From Haladaptatus sp. ZSTT2 (GTDB lineage: Archaea > Halobacteriota > Halobacteria > Halobacteriales > Halococcaceae): DNA of 64,000 bases. The notes below the pieces were generated by a model, which worked only from the letters and a program-made list of their open reading frames with translations, was not told where the DNA came from and searched no databases. Shown here piece by piece: positions 1 through 9,327 of the stretch (position 1 is its first letter; each line of letters opens with the position of its first letter). Both the position numbers and the translations under genes were made by a program. Location of the stretch: NCBI RefSeq assembly GCF_037081775.1, contig NZ_JBAMHQ010000001.1:1612001-1676000 (forward strand), in the 5' to 3' direction.

Positions 1-17
1 TGTGGCTGACCTGTCGC

Positions 18-443
18 TTAGAACACACTGTCTGCGGTCGCCGCGCCGACGACGCTGAAAATTGCGCCGACGGAGATGGCTTTTGCCGTCACTTCGTAGC
101 GCGCGTTCACGGCGAGGTCGGAGAGGAACGTCTGTGGGGCGGCAAACGCCATGGCGAGAATGATGACCGACCCGAAGGCAACGAGCATGAGCGAGAGGAA
201 TCGAATCGGAATTCCCGCCACGTCCGCCTCGCGGTCCGGGTCGCGGCCGTCGTCTGCTTTGTACAGCGCGCCGTAGCCAATCGCAAAGACGAGCGAGAGC
301 GTCACGAGGCCGTGCCAAATCGTCATATTTCTCGCAAGCACCCAGACCTCTTCGGTGACGACGAACGGGCCTGCGAGCAGGAATCCGCCCACCAGTTGCT
401 GCGCCGAATCAGCGAGGGCGTACCGGCGCGTTCTCCCGACCAT
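18..443 (-). CDS. DUF2391-type integral membrane protein
   Basis: Predicted 141-aa integral membrane protein with four hydrophobic segments at about residues 15-33, 43-61, 79-101 and 118-136 and a charged cytoplasmic-type loop (DDGRDPDREAD) between segments 2 and 3. The N-terminal motif RRYALADSAQQLVGGFLLAGP resembles the DUF2391/TIGR02587 membrane family as I remember it, whose function is unknown. It starts with ATG at 443 and is divergent from the methyltransferase, with an 82-bp shared promoter region. The family assignment is recall; the membrane topology is read from the sequence. Confidence 0.75.
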   Translation of the reverse strand: MVGRTRRYALADSAQQLVGGFLLAGPFVVTEEVWVLARNMTIWHGLVTLSLVFAIGYGALYKADDGRDPDREADVAGIPIRFLSLMLVAFGSVIILAMAFAAPQTFLSDLAVNARYEVTAKAISVGAIFSVVGAATADSVF

Positions 444-525
444 ATTCTCTCTCGGCGTCGAAGCCGGTTAAACGCCCGGGCATCACGTCGAATCCGTTTA
501 GGTTCCCCGCTTCATTTGTCGTCGT

Positions 526-1206
526 ATGAGCATTCGCCAAGAGTTCGACGCCTGGGCCACAGACGGCCGCGACAAAGGGATGGAAGACCGCCACTGGCAC
601 ACGGCGAAACACGCCCTCGCCCGCATGCCAGTCGAGCCGGGCGACACGATCCTTGACCTCGGGACGGGCAGCGGCTATGCCGTGCGCGCTCTGCGGGAGA
701 CGAAAGGCGCGGGTCGCACCTACGGCCTTGACGGCTCGCCCGAGATGGCCCGAAACGCCCGCAGCTACACCGATTCGCTCGAATCTGGGTACGTCGTTGG
801 CGATTTCGACGACCTCCCGTTTGCCGACAACAGCGTCGACCACGTCTGGACGATGGAGGCGTTCTACTACGCGAAAGACCCCCATAACACCCTCCGCGAG
901 GTCGCCCGCGTGCTCAAACCCGGCGGGACGTTCTACTGTGCGGTGAACTACTACGAAGAGAACGTCCACTCGCACCACTGGCAGGACAACATCGCAGTCG
1001 AGATGACCCGCTGGACGCGCGACCAGTACCGCGCGGCCTTCCGCGAGGCGGGCCTGTTCGTCGCAGCACAAGACCACATCGGTGACTTCGACATCGAAAT
1101 TCCCGACGAAGACGCCTTCCCCTACGAGGGATTCGATACCCGCGCGGACATGGTCGAACGCTACCGCGAACTCGGGACGCTCCTGACCGTTGGCGTCGCC
1201 CACTGA
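526..1206 (+). CDS. class I SAM-dependent methyltransferase
   Basis: 226-aa Rossmann-fold methyltransferase. The SAM-binding motif I, ILDLGTGSG, is at residues 42-50. An acidic motif II (YGLDGSPEM) follows near residue 66, and an LPFADNSVDHVW stretch, typical of the UbiE/Methyltransf_11 group, lies near residue 97. The substrate cannot be read from the sequence; UbiE-like quinone or small-molecule methylation is possible. A TATA-like CGTTTAGG sits about 30 nt before the ATG, so the transcript is probably leaderless. It stands alone between divergent and co-directional membrane genes. Confidence 0.88.
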   Translation: MSIRQEFDAWATDGRDKGMEDRHWHTAKHALARMPVEPGDTILDLGTGSGYAVRALRETKGAGRTYGLDGSPEMARNARSYTDSLESGYVVGDFDDLPFADNSVDHVWTMEAFYYAKDPHNTLREVARVLKPGGTFYCAVNYYEENVHSHHWQDNIAVEMTRWTRDQYRAAFREAGLFVAAQDHIGDFDIEIPDEDAFPYEGFDTRADMVERYRELGTLLTVGVAH

Positions 1207-1342
1207 CCTCGATAAATCGGCCGCATCACCTGGCTTAACCCCTTCATTTCGACTGCAAATCTGCCGCTACATGTGCGTACACACCCGGTGTGCGCTCTCG
1301 ATTTATACCTAGTATTTTATTACTTGCCGACTGACTGTTGCT

Positions 1343-2347
1343 GTGTCACACAGCGGCCAGCGCCAGTACGTTCTCGCCGGGTTAGTTACGTTCATCGCGT
1401 TGCTCGCCGCGGTTTTGCTCGCGGACGTCGTCGCCACGGTGTTCTTCGCCATCACGGTCGCCTACGTCCTGTTTCCCCTCCGCGAACGGCTCGTCACCCA
1501 CCACCTCAAACCACGCTACGCGAGCGCCCTTGCAACGGTTATCGCCTTTTTGAGCCTCGTTGGCGTGCTCGCACCGATTGGCATCGTCATCTACCTCCGT
1601 CGCCTCCAACTCGCTGAGTTCATCCAGAACCTCCCGCCCGAAATCGTGCTTCGATACAGCGAGTTTTTCTACGTCATTCGCACCGAAGATGCGATTCTCT
1701 ATGCGAACAACACGCTGACTCACCTCGCCATCACTGGGGTTCAAGCCGCGCCGGTGCTCGCGCTCAAAGCCGCGCTGTTCACCTTTCTCGTGTTCGCCAT
1801 CCTCCTCCAGCCACGCGGCGTCGCGGCCGCCATCTTCCGCCCGATTCCGCCCGCGTATCACGACATCGTCATCGCGCTCCACGAGCGCATCCGCGACACG
1901 CTGTTTGCGATTTACATCTTACAGGGGGCGACTGCGCTCGGGACGTTCGTCCTCGCGCTCATCGTGTTTTTCCTCCTCGGCTACGAGTCGTTTTTCGCTC
2001 TCGCCGTCATCGCGGGTATCTTCCAATTCATCCCCATCGTCGGCCCGAGCGTGTTGGTGGTGGCACTCACTGCCTATCAGGTGAGCATTGGCGATGTGAA
2101 CGCGGCCCTTGCCGTGTTCGCGCTTGGCCTCATCGTTATCGCGTTCGTCCCCGACGCGCTCATTCGCCCGCGGCTTGCAGAGCGAACCGCAGACCTGCCG
2201 GGAAGCCTCTACTTCATCGGGTTCGTCGGTGGCATCCTCAGCGTGGGTGTGATGGGCTTCATCGCCGGGCCGCTCGTCATCGCGGTGTTCGTCGAGGCAA
2301 TCGACTTGCTCTCAGACCGGCAGATGCGACAGGGGTCGCTGTTTTAG
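1343..2347 (+). CDS. AI-2E family transporter (PerM-like permease)
   Basis: 334-aa polytopic membrane protein with about seven to eight hydrophobic spans. It shows the family's conserved C-terminal block near FQFIPIVGPSVLVVALTAY and a final GFVGGILSVGVMGFIAGPL segment. Family members export diverse small solutes or act as Na+/H+ antiporters; the name from autoinducer-2 is not informative here. Start is GTG at 1343, about 26 nt after the AT-rich TATA-like TATTTTATT, which fits a leaderless mRNA. Its stop overlaps the convergent rhodanese gene by a few bases. Confidence 0.85.
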   Translation: MSHSGQRQYVLAGLVTFIALLAAVLLADVVATVFFAITVAYVLFPLRERLVTHHLKPRYASALATVIAFLSLVGVLAPIGIVIYLRRLQLAEFIQNLPPEIVLRYSEFFYVIRTEDAILYANNTLTHLAITGVQAAPVLALKAALFTFLVFAILLQPRGVAAAIFRPIPPAYHDIVIALHERIRDTLFAIYILQGATALGTFVLALIVFFLLGYESFFALAVIAGIFQFIPIVGPSVLVVALTAYQVSIGDVNAALAVFALGLIVIAFVPDALIRPRLAERTADLPGSLYFIGFVGGILSVGVMGFIAGPLVIAVFVEAIDLLSDRQMRQGSLF

Positions 2348-3126
2348 CTGTCCGATTCGATTTCCATGCCGCGCGCTTCCCACTCGGTGAGGCTTCCTTC
2401 GTAAAACGAGAGGTCGGTGAAGCCAAGCCATGTGAGGACGAGATAGGTGTGGCTGATGCGCCGGGCGGTGTTGCAGTAGAGGATGACCGGCTTTTCGGGG
2501 ACGATGCCTTTCGCTTCGAGTATCTCGGTCGCTGTTTCGGGCGCGACGATGCCGCGGGTCTCGTCGTCTACCAGCTCACGCCAGTCGAGTTGCACCGCGC
2601 CTTCGATGTGGCCCTCTTCGTACTCCCACTGCTCGCGCGTGTCGATGATGACGGTGTCGGTGCCGATGGCGGCGGCCACCTCGTCTGCGTCAATCAGTGG
2701 TCGGTCGTCGGGGATGGTCGCCTCGTAGTCGCTCGGCGTTGGCTCGCTCGTCTCGCTCGTCGTCTCGTAGTCGAGTTGCCACGCGCTGAAGTCGCCAGAG
2801 AGGAGGTGGAGCTTTGCGGGGTCGTGGCCGTAGAGTGCTGCGGTCACGAGAAACCGGGCGGCGAACACGCCGTGGGTGTCGTCGTAGGCGACAATGTGGT
2901 CATCGCGGGAGATACCTGCGTCCTGCATGAGTTTTGAAAACGTTTCCGCGCCGGGAAGCATGCCTTCGTCGCCGCCGTCTTCGTCGCGGAAACTGTCGTA
3001 GGGGATGTTCACGGCTCCGGGGAGGTGGCCAATCCCGCCGAACTCCCACGCGTCGCGTACGTCCACGAGGTCTACGTCGGCCAGTCGTTCGGCAACCCAC
3101 GCCGCCGAAACGATGGTTTCGTCCAT
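2344..3126 (-). CDS. sulfurtransferase with two rhodanese domains
   Basis: 260-aa protein made of two rhodanese folds. The N-terminal, probably inactive, half starts at VSAAWVAERLADVDLVDVRD. The C-terminal half carries the active-site loop LYCNTARRIS with the persulfide cysteine. Such TST/MST-type enzymes move sulfane sulfur from thiosulfate or mercaptopyruvate to acceptors. I prefer the ATG at 3126 (MDETIV) over 3138, because the TATA-like TTAAAG lies about 28 nt before it. A second tandem-rhodanese gene lies at 3722 on the other strand. The acceptor is not predictable from the sequence. Confidence 0.88.
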   Translation of the reverse strand: MDETIVSAAWVAERLADVDLVDVRDAWEFGGIGHLPGAVNIPYDSFRDEDGGDEGMLPGAETFSKLMQDAGISRDDHIVAYDDTHGVFAARFLVTAALYGHDPAKLHLLSGDFSAWQLDYETTSETSEPTPSDYEATIPDDRPLIDADEVAAAIGTDTVIIDTREQWEYEEGHIEGAVQLDWRELVDDETRGIVAPETATEILEAKGIVPEKPVILYCNTARRISHTYLVLTWLGFTDLSFYEGSLTEWEARGMEIESDS

Positions 3127-3228
3127 ACAGAATGGCATGCGGGGCCACGCTTTAACCTTCGTCCTGCGCGTGAATTACCCGCGAGTTCGGAGTTGCGGAG
3201 AATGTTGCAACAGGGACGGCGATTGACT

Positions 3229-3411
3229 CTAACGGCCTCTGTGAGACTGTGTTTGGCGGTGGAACACCAGTACCGCGCCGAACGCCACGAGCGCACAGCC
3301 CACACCGAGGCTGAGAACGTTCTGACTGAGGCCGTAGTATCCCGGAACGGCGAGCAGTTGTGCCGCCCCAAATAAGACGGAGCCACTCCCACCGACGTTC
3401 CGAGCGCGCAT
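3229..3411 (-). CDS. small two-span membrane protein, function unknown
   Basis: 60-aa predicted protein with two hydrophobic stretches (about residues 11-27 and 31-50) and a short basic C-terminus (HRQTQSHRGR). I do not recognise a family. It lies between two sulfurtransferase genes and is transcribed in the same direction as the upstream one (3126), but the 90-bp gap argues against tight coupling. AT-rich promoter-like sequence (TATAAAT at about 3424-3430) is immediately upstream. Being coding is supported only by its composition and promoter. Confidence 0.5.
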   Translation of the reverse strand: MRARNVGGSGSVLFGAAQLLAVPGYYGLSQNVLSLGVGCALVAFGAVLVFHRQTQSHRGR

Positions 3412-3721
3412 AAATAATACTTCATTTATACTATTGTAAAAATACCGTTTTCACCACCGTCGCTGCGGGTGGTCTTTGCTCGCGTGAAATCTGACACCTC
3501 TGCAATACCAGAACGTGTTACCGCGACTTCCGACTTCTGTGGGGACGTGCCTTATTGACCAATCCTGTAGAGACGCAGGCTTACGCTCTTGCCCACCGGT
3601 TTTTCGCGTGCTGTGTCGCGTCACGTATGTCGGTAATATTTGTTGGGACGCGTGAGGAGGGGCCGGACCTGCCTTAAGTGGTACTACTATGTGTGTCGCT
3701 CGCCTAGGTGTAAGCGCACTC
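3412..3721. other. 310-bp intergenic region with promoters
   Basis: No convincing gene is visible. The left edge carries the AT-rich promoter of the small membrane protein on the minus strand. The right edge carries CCTTAAGTGG (about 3671-3680), a plausible TATA element for the sulfurtransferase at 3722, giving a leader of roughly 20-25 nt with a weak AGGTG ribosome-binding sequence. A minus-strand reading frame across this interval has poor haloarchaeal codon bias and is probably chance. A small RNA in the middle cannot be excluded. Confidence 0.5.
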
Positions 3722-4576
3722 ATGAGCGATTACGCAAAAGACGTCCTTGTCTCCGCAGACTGGGTGGAGAGCCACTTAGATGAGTTCCAGAGCGACGACC
3801 CTGCCTATCGACTGGTCGAGGTCGACGTAGACACGGAAGCCTACGAAGACGCCCACGCCCCGGGCGCGGTTGGCTTCAACTGGGAAACGCAGCTCCAAGA
3901 CCAGGTCCAGCGAGACATCCTCGAAAAGGAAGACTTCGAGAGCCTGCTTGGGAGCCACGGCATCACCGAAGATACGACGGTCGTCCTCTACGGCGACAAC
4001 TCGAACTGGTTCGCCGCCTACACCTACTGGCAGTTCAAGTACTACGGCCACGAAGACGTGCGCCTCCTGAACGGCGGCCGCGACTACTGGGTCGAAAACG
4101 ACTACCCAACCACCGACGAAGTCCCCGAATACAGCGAGCAGACGTACACCGCGCGCGGTCCGTTCGAGGGCATCCGCGCCTACCGCACGGACGTAGAGAA
4201 GGCCATCGACCGCGGCGTTCCGCTCGTCGACGTTCGTAGCCCAGAAGAGTTCTCCGGCGAGATTCTCGCCCCACCAGGCCTCCAAGAGACCGCACAGCGC
4301 GGCGGCCACATCCCCGGCGCGTCGAACATCTCGTGGGCCGCGACGGTCACCGACGACGGCACGTTCAAGTCCGCAGACGAACTCCGCGAACTCTACGAGA
4401 GTCAGGGCATCAAAAACGACCAGGAGGTCGTCACCTACTGCCGTATTGGTGAGCGTTCCTCGATTGCGTGGTTCGCCCTCTCCGAACTCCTCGGCTACGA
4501 CAGCGTCGTGAACTACGACGGTTCGTGGACCGAGTGGGGCAACCTCGTCGACGCCCCAATCGAGCGCGGCAACTAA
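3722..4576 (+). CDS. thiosulfate/3-mercaptopyruvate sulfurtransferase
   Basis: 284-aa tandem-rhodanese enzyme. The first domain begins DVLVSADWVESHL. The second holds the active-site loop YCRIGERSS with the persulfide-forming Cys, the form seen in classic TST enzymes. It also has the substrate-loop signature SPEEFSGE near residue 180, as in the actinobacterial/SseA type. It transfers sulfur from thiosulfate or mercaptopyruvate to cyanide or protein thiols. I chose the ATG at 3722 rather than 3689, since the extra 11 residues are unlike the family and the TATA-like element lies too close to 3689. Probably monocistronic. Confidence 0.92.
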   Translation: MSDYAKDVLVSADWVESHLDEFQSDDPAYRLVEVDVDTEAYEDAHAPGAVGFNWETQLQDQVQRDILEKEDFESLLGSHGITEDTTVVLYGDNSNWFAAYTYWQFKYYGHEDVRLLNGGRDYWVENDYPTTDEVPEYSEQTYTARGPFEGIRAYRTDVEKAIDRGVPLVDVRSPEEFSGEILAPPGLQETAQRGGHIPGASNISWAATVTDDGTFKSADELRELYESQGIKNDQEVVTYCRIGERSSIAWFALSELLGYDSVVNYDGSWTEWGNLVDAPIERGN

Positions 4577-4681
4577 GCGACAGACACTCCGTTTTTTCTG
4601 CTGATATTCGGCCACTGCGTGCGGTGCGGCCCGTTCTCCGCGACCGATGGATAAATCCGACGAGCAATCGTAGAGAATGCT

Positions 4682-5311
4682 ATGACTCCGGAGGATTTCC
4701 TCGACACCGTCCGTGAGGAGAACAAGACGCCGCTGTCCCGGCTTGGCTCCTCGAAGGCGCTGTACGCCGACACCCACGGCGAACTCGACAAGATACCCGT
4801 CTTGAAAGCCGCCGCGACCGCGGAACTCGCCGCCGCAGAGACGTTCGAGGCGTGGGCCGACTCGGAGGAAGCCGACACCGCCCGCGCCGTCTTCGAGGCT
4901 GCCGCCGCGGACGAGTACGACCACTACGAGCAGGTCGTCGGGAAACTCGGCGACGAGGATGTCGGTGATCGCGTGCCAGCGATTCAGGACTATCTCCGCG
5001 ATCTCGACGAGTCGATTCCTCGCCTCGGGGGCTTCTGTGGCCGCGTGCTCGCCGCCCGCGCCTCGAAAAAGCAGTTGGTCGGCTTCTTCGTCGGCAAGGC
5101 AGACCCAAAAACGTCGCAGTTGTTCCGCGACCTCGCGAGCGACTTAGACGACCAAGAGGAACAGGCGGTTGCCGCCCTCGGTGCCCTCTGTGAGACAGAG
5201 GAAGACTGGGCGCTCGCCCTTGACGCCGCGAGCGAGGCGCTGCAGGCGGCCTATGGCGAATACACCGACGCCCTCGAAAGCATGGGCGTGAACCCGAAAC
5301 CGGTCTGCTGA
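4682..5311 (+). CDS. rubrerythrin-like (ferritin-fold) protein
   Basis: 209-aa, almost wholly helical, Glu/Asp-rich protein. The helices have spaced acidic residues and a DEYDHYEQVVG motif near residue 80, reminiscent of the ExxH iron ligands of the ferritin/rubrerythrin four-helix bundle. Haloarchaeal homologues are annotated as rubrerythrin family proteins. There is no rubredoxin-type CxxC domain, so if it binds a di-iron centre it would need a separate electron donor. A role in peroxide or iron stress is family inference only. It begins with ATG at 4682, about 100 bp after the sulfurtransferase. Confidence 0.65.
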   Translation: MTPEDFLDTVREENKTPLSRLGSSKALYADTHGELDKIPVLKAAATAELAAAETFEAWADSEEADTARAVFEAAAADEYDHYEQVVGKLGDEDVGDRVPAIQDYLRDLDESIPRLGGFCGRVLAARASKKQLVGFFVGKADPKTSQLFRDLASDLDDQEEQAVAALGALCETEEDWALALDAASEALQAAYGEYTDALESMGVNPKPVC

Positions 5312-5366
5312 ACCTTCAGGCTCGGCAGAATACAGCTTCATTTTCCTCGCCGTCGTTTGAGCTAGT

Positions 5367-5522
5367 ATGCCACACAACAACCATCATCGGTGTGCGCGCT
5401 GTGGCCGCGACTTCTCGAACCGCCTGCTGCTCGACGACCACGTCAAACGTCGCCATCCGCGCGAGGACGCGCTCTGGTGGGTGGCCGCAGAACGCCCGAA
5501 CGACTTGCCGTTCGAGTACTGA
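5367..5522 (+). CDS. 51-aa single C2H2 zinc-finger protein
   Basis: Short ORF with one canonical C2H2 finger at residues 9-30: C-x2-C-x12-H-x4-H with a central Phe and Leu (CARCGRDFSN then LLLDDHVKRRH). A C-terminal tail PREDALWWVAAERP follows, conserved in style with other haloarchaeal one-finger proteins. It may bind nucleic acid or a protein partner; the target is unknown. It sits 55 bp downstream of the rubrerythrin-like gene on the same strand. The finger spacing and strong GC3 bias make it credible despite its small size. Confidence 0.78.
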   Translation: MPHNNHHRCARCGRDFSNRLLLDDHVKRRHPREDALWWVAAERPNDLPFEY

Positions 5523-5573
5523 CACCTGCCGCTTCGTGAACGTTTTTTACGACACTCTGTGACACACCTACGT

Positions 5574-6884
5574 GTGAGTCTCTGGTCTGACCCGTCACGA
5601 CGCCGTTGGCTGGTGTGGGGTACCCTCGCGGTCGCGTTCCTCCTCGTGAGTCTCTACCGGCTCTCAACTGCCGTGCTCGCAGAGGAATTGATGCGCGCGT
5701 TCGACACTACGGGCGCGAGCCTCGGAACCCTGCATGCCGCGTTTTTCTACATCTACGCGTCCCTGCAACTGCCGTCGGGCGTGCTCGTAGACCGCGCTGG
5801 CATCCGCAAGACGGCGACGATTGCCGTCCTCGTGATGAGCGTGGGCGCACTCTCGTTCGCGGTCGCTAACACCTACGCGCTTGCCTTCGTGAGCCGTGCG
5901 CTGCTCGGCCTCGGCGCGTCGGTCATCTACATCTCCATCCTCCGGTTTGTCGCAAACTGGTATCGGGCGACGGAGTTCGCCACGCTGAACGGCCTGACCG
6001 TCGGCTTTTCTGGCCTCGGCGGCATCCTCGCGACGACACCGCTCGCGCTCGCGGTCACAACCGTTGGCTGGCGCGAGACGGTCATGGCACTCGGTGGGCT
6101 TGGCTTTTTCCTCGCCATCGCAATCTATCTGCTCGCTCGCGACACCCCCAAACAGGCGGGGCTCGAACCAATCGACGGCGTCCCGTCCTCACCGTCGCTT
6201 TCGCTTTCTGACGTTGCATCGAATCTGAAAGGCGTTCTCAGCGAACGCGAAACGTGGCTCGCAGGCACGATGTTGTTCTGTGTCATCGGCGTCAATATCA
6301 CGCTGCTTGGGCTGTGGGGCGTTCCATTCGTCGTCCAGCAGTACGGCGTCTCGGTCACGACTGCGTCCACCTACACCCTTCTCGGGAGCGTCGGGCTGGT
6401 CATCGGGCCGCCGACGTTCGGGTGGATATCCGACCGCCTCGAAAACCGGACGGCGATTCTCGTCGTTGCGGGGGTTGCCTACACGGCCATTATCGGCGTC
6501 GTTGTCGTGTTTGGCGCGCCACCACTCGCCTTCGTCGCGCTCATGTTCTTCCTGTTGGGCTTCCTCATGGGTGGCTTTGCAATTGCCTACACCGTCATCA
6601 AAGAACGTCACGACAGCGCCGCAAGTGGCGTTTCCACGGGGACGGTGAACACCATCGCGTACTCGGGTGCCGCGGTGTTTCCCACCGTGATGGGCATCGC
6701 CCTCGACGCCTACTGGACGGGCGAGACGGTTGCCGGGTCGCGCATCTACACGGACCTCGGCTACCGAGTGGCGTTCACCATCGCGATGGCAGCCGGGGCG
6801 ATTTCCCTGCTCTGTGCCCTCTCGTTGCACGTTCGGAAACACGGCTGGTCGTCGCTCACGCTCTCGACAGGCGGCGTGCTCTGA
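5574..6884 (+). CDS. MFS transporter
   Basis: About 436-aa polytopic protein with twelve predicted spans and a central hydrophilic loop near residues 195-220. It has the MFS A-motif variant GVLVDRAGIRKT between TM2 and TM3 and a second copy, GWISDRLENRTAI, in the C-terminal half. It resembles nitrate/nitrite or organophosphate-type MFS carriers, but the substrate is not predictable. Start is ambiguous: GTG 5559 gives five more residues, but the TTTTTTA element at 5543-5549 is 28 nt from GTG 5574, favouring a leaderless start there. Confidence 0.87.
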   Translation: MSLWSDPSRRRWLVWGTLAVAFLLVSLYRLSTAVLAEELMRAFDTTGASLGTLHAAFFYIYASLQLPSGVLVDRAGIRKTATIAVLVMSVGALSFAVANTYALAFVSRALLGLGASVIYISILRFVANWYRATEFATLNGLTVGFSGLGGILATTPLALAVTTVGWRETVMALGGLGFFLAIAIYLLARDTPKQAGLEPIDGVPSSPSLSLSDVASNLKGVLSERETWLAGTMLFCVIGVNITLLGLWGVPFVVQQYGVSVTTASTYTLLGSVGLVIGPPTFGWISDRLENRTAILVVAGVAYTAIIGVVVVFGAPPLAFVALMFFLLGFLMGGFAIAYTVIKERHDSAASGVSTGTVNTIAYSGAAVFPTVMGIALDAYWTGETVAGSRIYTDLGYRVAFTIAMAAGAISLLCALSLHVRKHGWSSLTLSTGGVL

Positions 6885-6926
6885 GCGGGCACACAGGTCA
6901 AGTGGCTTGGGGCCCAACACCTGCCA

Positions 6927-8972
6927 ATGAGTGATTCCGGCCCGCTTTCTCCCGACAAACCGGGAAAGGGGCGACCGTTTCGGGTGGACGCGCCGTTCGA
7001 CCCCGCGGGTGACCAACCTGAGGCAATCGAGCAACTCGCGGCGGGCTTCCGCGAGGGGATGGACCGCCAGACCCTGCTCGGGGTGACCGGCTCTGGGAAG
7101 ACCAACACCGTGAGCTGGGTCGTAGAAGAAATCCAGAAGCCGACGCTCGTCATCGCCCACAACAAGACGCTCGCCGCCCAGTTGTACGAGGAGTTCAAGA
7201 ACCTCTTTCCGGACAACGCGGTGGAGTACTTCGTCTCCTACTACGACTACTACCAGCCCGAAGCGTACATCGAACAGACCGACACCTACATCGACAAAGA
7301 CGCCTCCATCAACGAGGAAATCGACCGCTTGCGCCACTCTGCGACGCGCTCGCTGCTGACCCGCGACGACGTGATCGTCGTGGCCTCGGTCTCTGCGATT
7401 TACGGCCTCGGTGACCCGAATAACTACGAGTCGATGGCGCTGCGCTTAGAGGAGGGCCAGCAGTTAGACCGCGACGAGGTTCTCAAGCGACTGGTCGACC
7501 TGAACTACGACCGCAACGACGTCGACTTCACGAACGGGACGTTCCGGGTGCGCGGCGACACCCTCGAAGTGTTCCCGATGTACGGCCGCTACGCCGTTCG
7601 CATCGAGTTCTGGGGCGACGAAATCGACCGGATGCTGAAGGTCGATACGCTTGAGGGCGAGGTCAAGAGCACGGAACCGGCCGTCCTCATCCACCCCGCA
7701 GAGCACTACTCGATTCCCGAAGAGCGCTTAGAACAAGCAATCTCCGAAATCGAAGACCTCCTGGCAGACCGCATCAGCTACTTCCAGCGCAAGGGCGACC
7801 TCATCGCCGCCCAACGAATCGAAGAGCGCACCACCTTTGACCTAGAGATGATGCGCGAGACGGGCTACTGTTCTGGCATCGAGAACTACTCGGTGCATCT
7901 CGACAACCGCACCGTGGGCGACCCGCCGTACACGCTGCTCGACTACTTCCCCGACGACTTTCTGACGGTCATCGACGAATCGCACGTCACGCTCCCGCAA
8001 ATCAAAGGCCAGTTCGCGGGTGATAAATCGCGTAAAGACTCGCTCGTCGGCAACGGCTTTCGGTTGCCAACGGCCTACGACAACCGTCCCCTGACGTTCG
8101 AGGAGTTCCAGGAGAAGACGGCAAAAACGCTGTTCGTGAGCGCGACGCCTGCGGATTACGAGCGCGAGCACTCAGACCAGATTGTCGAACAAATCGTTCG
8201 CCCGACCCACCTCGTGGACCCGAAGGTGGAGATTTCACCCGCCGAGGGGCAGGTCGAAGACCTGCTCAACCGCATCGCAGAGCGCACCGAACGCGACGAG
8301 CGCGTGCTCGTGACCACGCTCACGAAGCGGATGGCAGAAGACCTGACCGAGTACTTCGAGGAGGCGGGCGTCGCCGTCGAGTACATGCACGACGAGACAG
8401 ACACGCTCGAACGCCACGAGTTGATTCGCGGGCTTCGCCTCGGAGAGTTCGACGTACTCGTTGGTATCAACCTCCTGCGCGAGGGCCTCGACATTCCCGA
8501 AGTCTCACTCGTCGCCGTCCTCGACGCAGACCAGCAGGGCTTCTTGCGGTCTTCGACCACACTCATCCAGACGATGGGGCGGGCCGCCCGCAACGTAAAC
8601 GGCGAGGTCATCCTCTACGCCGATAACGTGACCGACGCGATGCGCACGGCCATCGACGAGACCCAGCGCCGCCGGGAGATTCAGACGCGCTTCAACGAAG
8701 ACCACGGCTTCGAGCCGAAAACCATCGAGAAGGACGTGGGGAAGACGAGCCTGCCGGGAAGCAAGAAAAAACAGCGCAACGTCGCCCGCGTCACGCCCGA
8801 AACCGACGACGAAGCACTCGACCTCATCTTCGAACTCGAAGACCGGATGCAGGAGGCGGCGGACAATCTGGAGTTCGAGTTGGCGGCTGATATCCGCGAC
8901 CGGATTCACAAACTCAGAAAGGAGTTCAACCTCGGTGCCGACGACGGCGTCCCCGCGCCCGGTGAAGTCTAG
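6927..8972 (+). CDS. uvrB: excinuclease ABC subunit UvrB
   Basis: 681-aa DNA-damage verification helicase of UvrABC nucleotide excision repair. Walker A GVTGSGKT is at residues 52-59. The aromatic beta-hairpin, [10 protein letters not shown], follows near residue 107. The DESH box ([13 protein letters not shown]) comes next, then the helicase motif VI region QTMGRAARN and a C-terminal UVR coiled-coil ([20 protein letters not shown]) that contacts UvrC. Length is normal for the family. uvrC lies 2.8 kb downstream on the other strand, and no uvrA is present in the window. The stop overlaps the convergent small membrane gene. Confidence 0.98.
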   Translation: MSDSGPLSPDKPGKGRPFRVDAPFDPAGDQPEAIEQLAAGFREGMDRQTLLGVTGSGKTNTVSWVVEEIQKPTLVIAHNKTLAAQLYEEFKNLFPDNAVEYFVSYYDYYQPEAYIEQTDTYIDKDASINEEIDRLRHSATRSLLTRDDVIVVASVSAIYGLGDPNNYESMALRLEEGQQLDRDEVLKRLVDLNYDRNDVDFTNGTFRVRGDTLEVFPMYGRYAVRIEFWGDEIDRMLKVDTLEGEVKSTEPAVLIHPAEHYSIPEERLEQAISEIEDLLADRISYFQRKGDLIAAQRIEERTTFDLEMMRETGYCSGIENYSVHLDNRTVGDPPYTLLDYFPDDFLTVIDESHVTLPQIKGQFAGDKSRKDSLVGNGFRLPTAYDNRPLTFEEFQEKTAKTLFVSATPADYEREHSDQIVEQIVRPTHLVDPKVEISPAEGQVEDLLNRIAERTERDERVLVTTLTKRMAEDLTEYFEEAGVAVEYMHDETDTLERHELIRGLRLGEFDVLVGINLLREGLDIPEVSLVAVLDADQQGFLRSSTTLIQTMGRAARNVNGEVILYADNVTDAMRTAIDETQRRREIQTRFNEDHGFEPKTIEKDVGKTSLPGSKKKQRNVARVTPETDDEALDLIFELEDRMQEAADNLEFELAADIRDRIHKLRKEFNLGADDGVPAPGEV

Positions 8973-9187
8973 TTCAGCGTTTGGACCTCGTCGGTGAGGT
9001 CACTTGGCTCTGAGACCGGGCCGTTTACGAACAGTGCGTGGCCCATAATGCCGATTGCAGCAAGTCCCGCGAGCGTCACGCTCGTCGTGAGCGCCATCGT
9101 CGTGAGTACCCCGACACCGACGCCGAGGCTCATCGCCAGCGCGATTCCCACCAACACGAGGTCGTAGTACTGCCACGTGTAGCTCAT
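8969..9187 (-). CDS. small two-TM membrane protein, function unknown
   Basis: 72-aa protein with two hydrophobic helices (about residues 9-30 and 33-54) and an acidic soluble tail ending [15 protein letters not shown] do not recognise a named family. It overlaps the uvrB stop by 4 bp convergently, so expression of the two is opposed. The ATG at 9187 is supported by good codon bias throughout. Confidence 0.6.
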   Translation of the reverse strand: MSYTWQYYDLVLVGIALAMSLGVGVGVLTTMALTTSVTLAGLAAIGIMGHALFVNGPVSEPSDLTDEVQTLN

Positions 9188-9273
9188 GTCCGCGTGTCGC
9201 GTCTCGATTCATGAAAATGCTGGGGCTGTACAGGAGCACTTGCACTCACTTCCCCGAATAACAACTAAATTTG

Positions 9274-9290
9274 TATTAGTGAAACTAATA
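9274..9290. promoter_or_regulatory. 17-bp palindrome, candidate operator
   Basis: Perfect 7-bp inverted repeat TATTAGT-GAA-ACTAATA in the 236-bp gap between the small membrane gene and the ribonucleotide-reductase-like gene. It lies directly upstream of the TATA-like GGTTTAACC at about 9298-9306, the usual place for an archaeal operator or activator site. No matching site was noticed elsewhere in the window. Confidence 0.5.
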
Positions 9291-9327
9291 TTGGAAAGGT
9301 TTAACCGTCCTGCCGGGGCACCACAGC

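Noticed and set aside
1273-1617. 114-codon frame overlapping the AI-2E gene
   Set aside because: Out of frame with a gene showing clear membrane pattern and no support.
3451-3723. 90-codon minus-strand frame
   Set aside because: Poor third-position GC and no promoter; left as intergenic.
3776-4924. 382-codon minus-strand frame opposite the sulfurtransferase and rubrerythrin genes
   Set aside because: Antisense to two good genes and without protein-like motifs.
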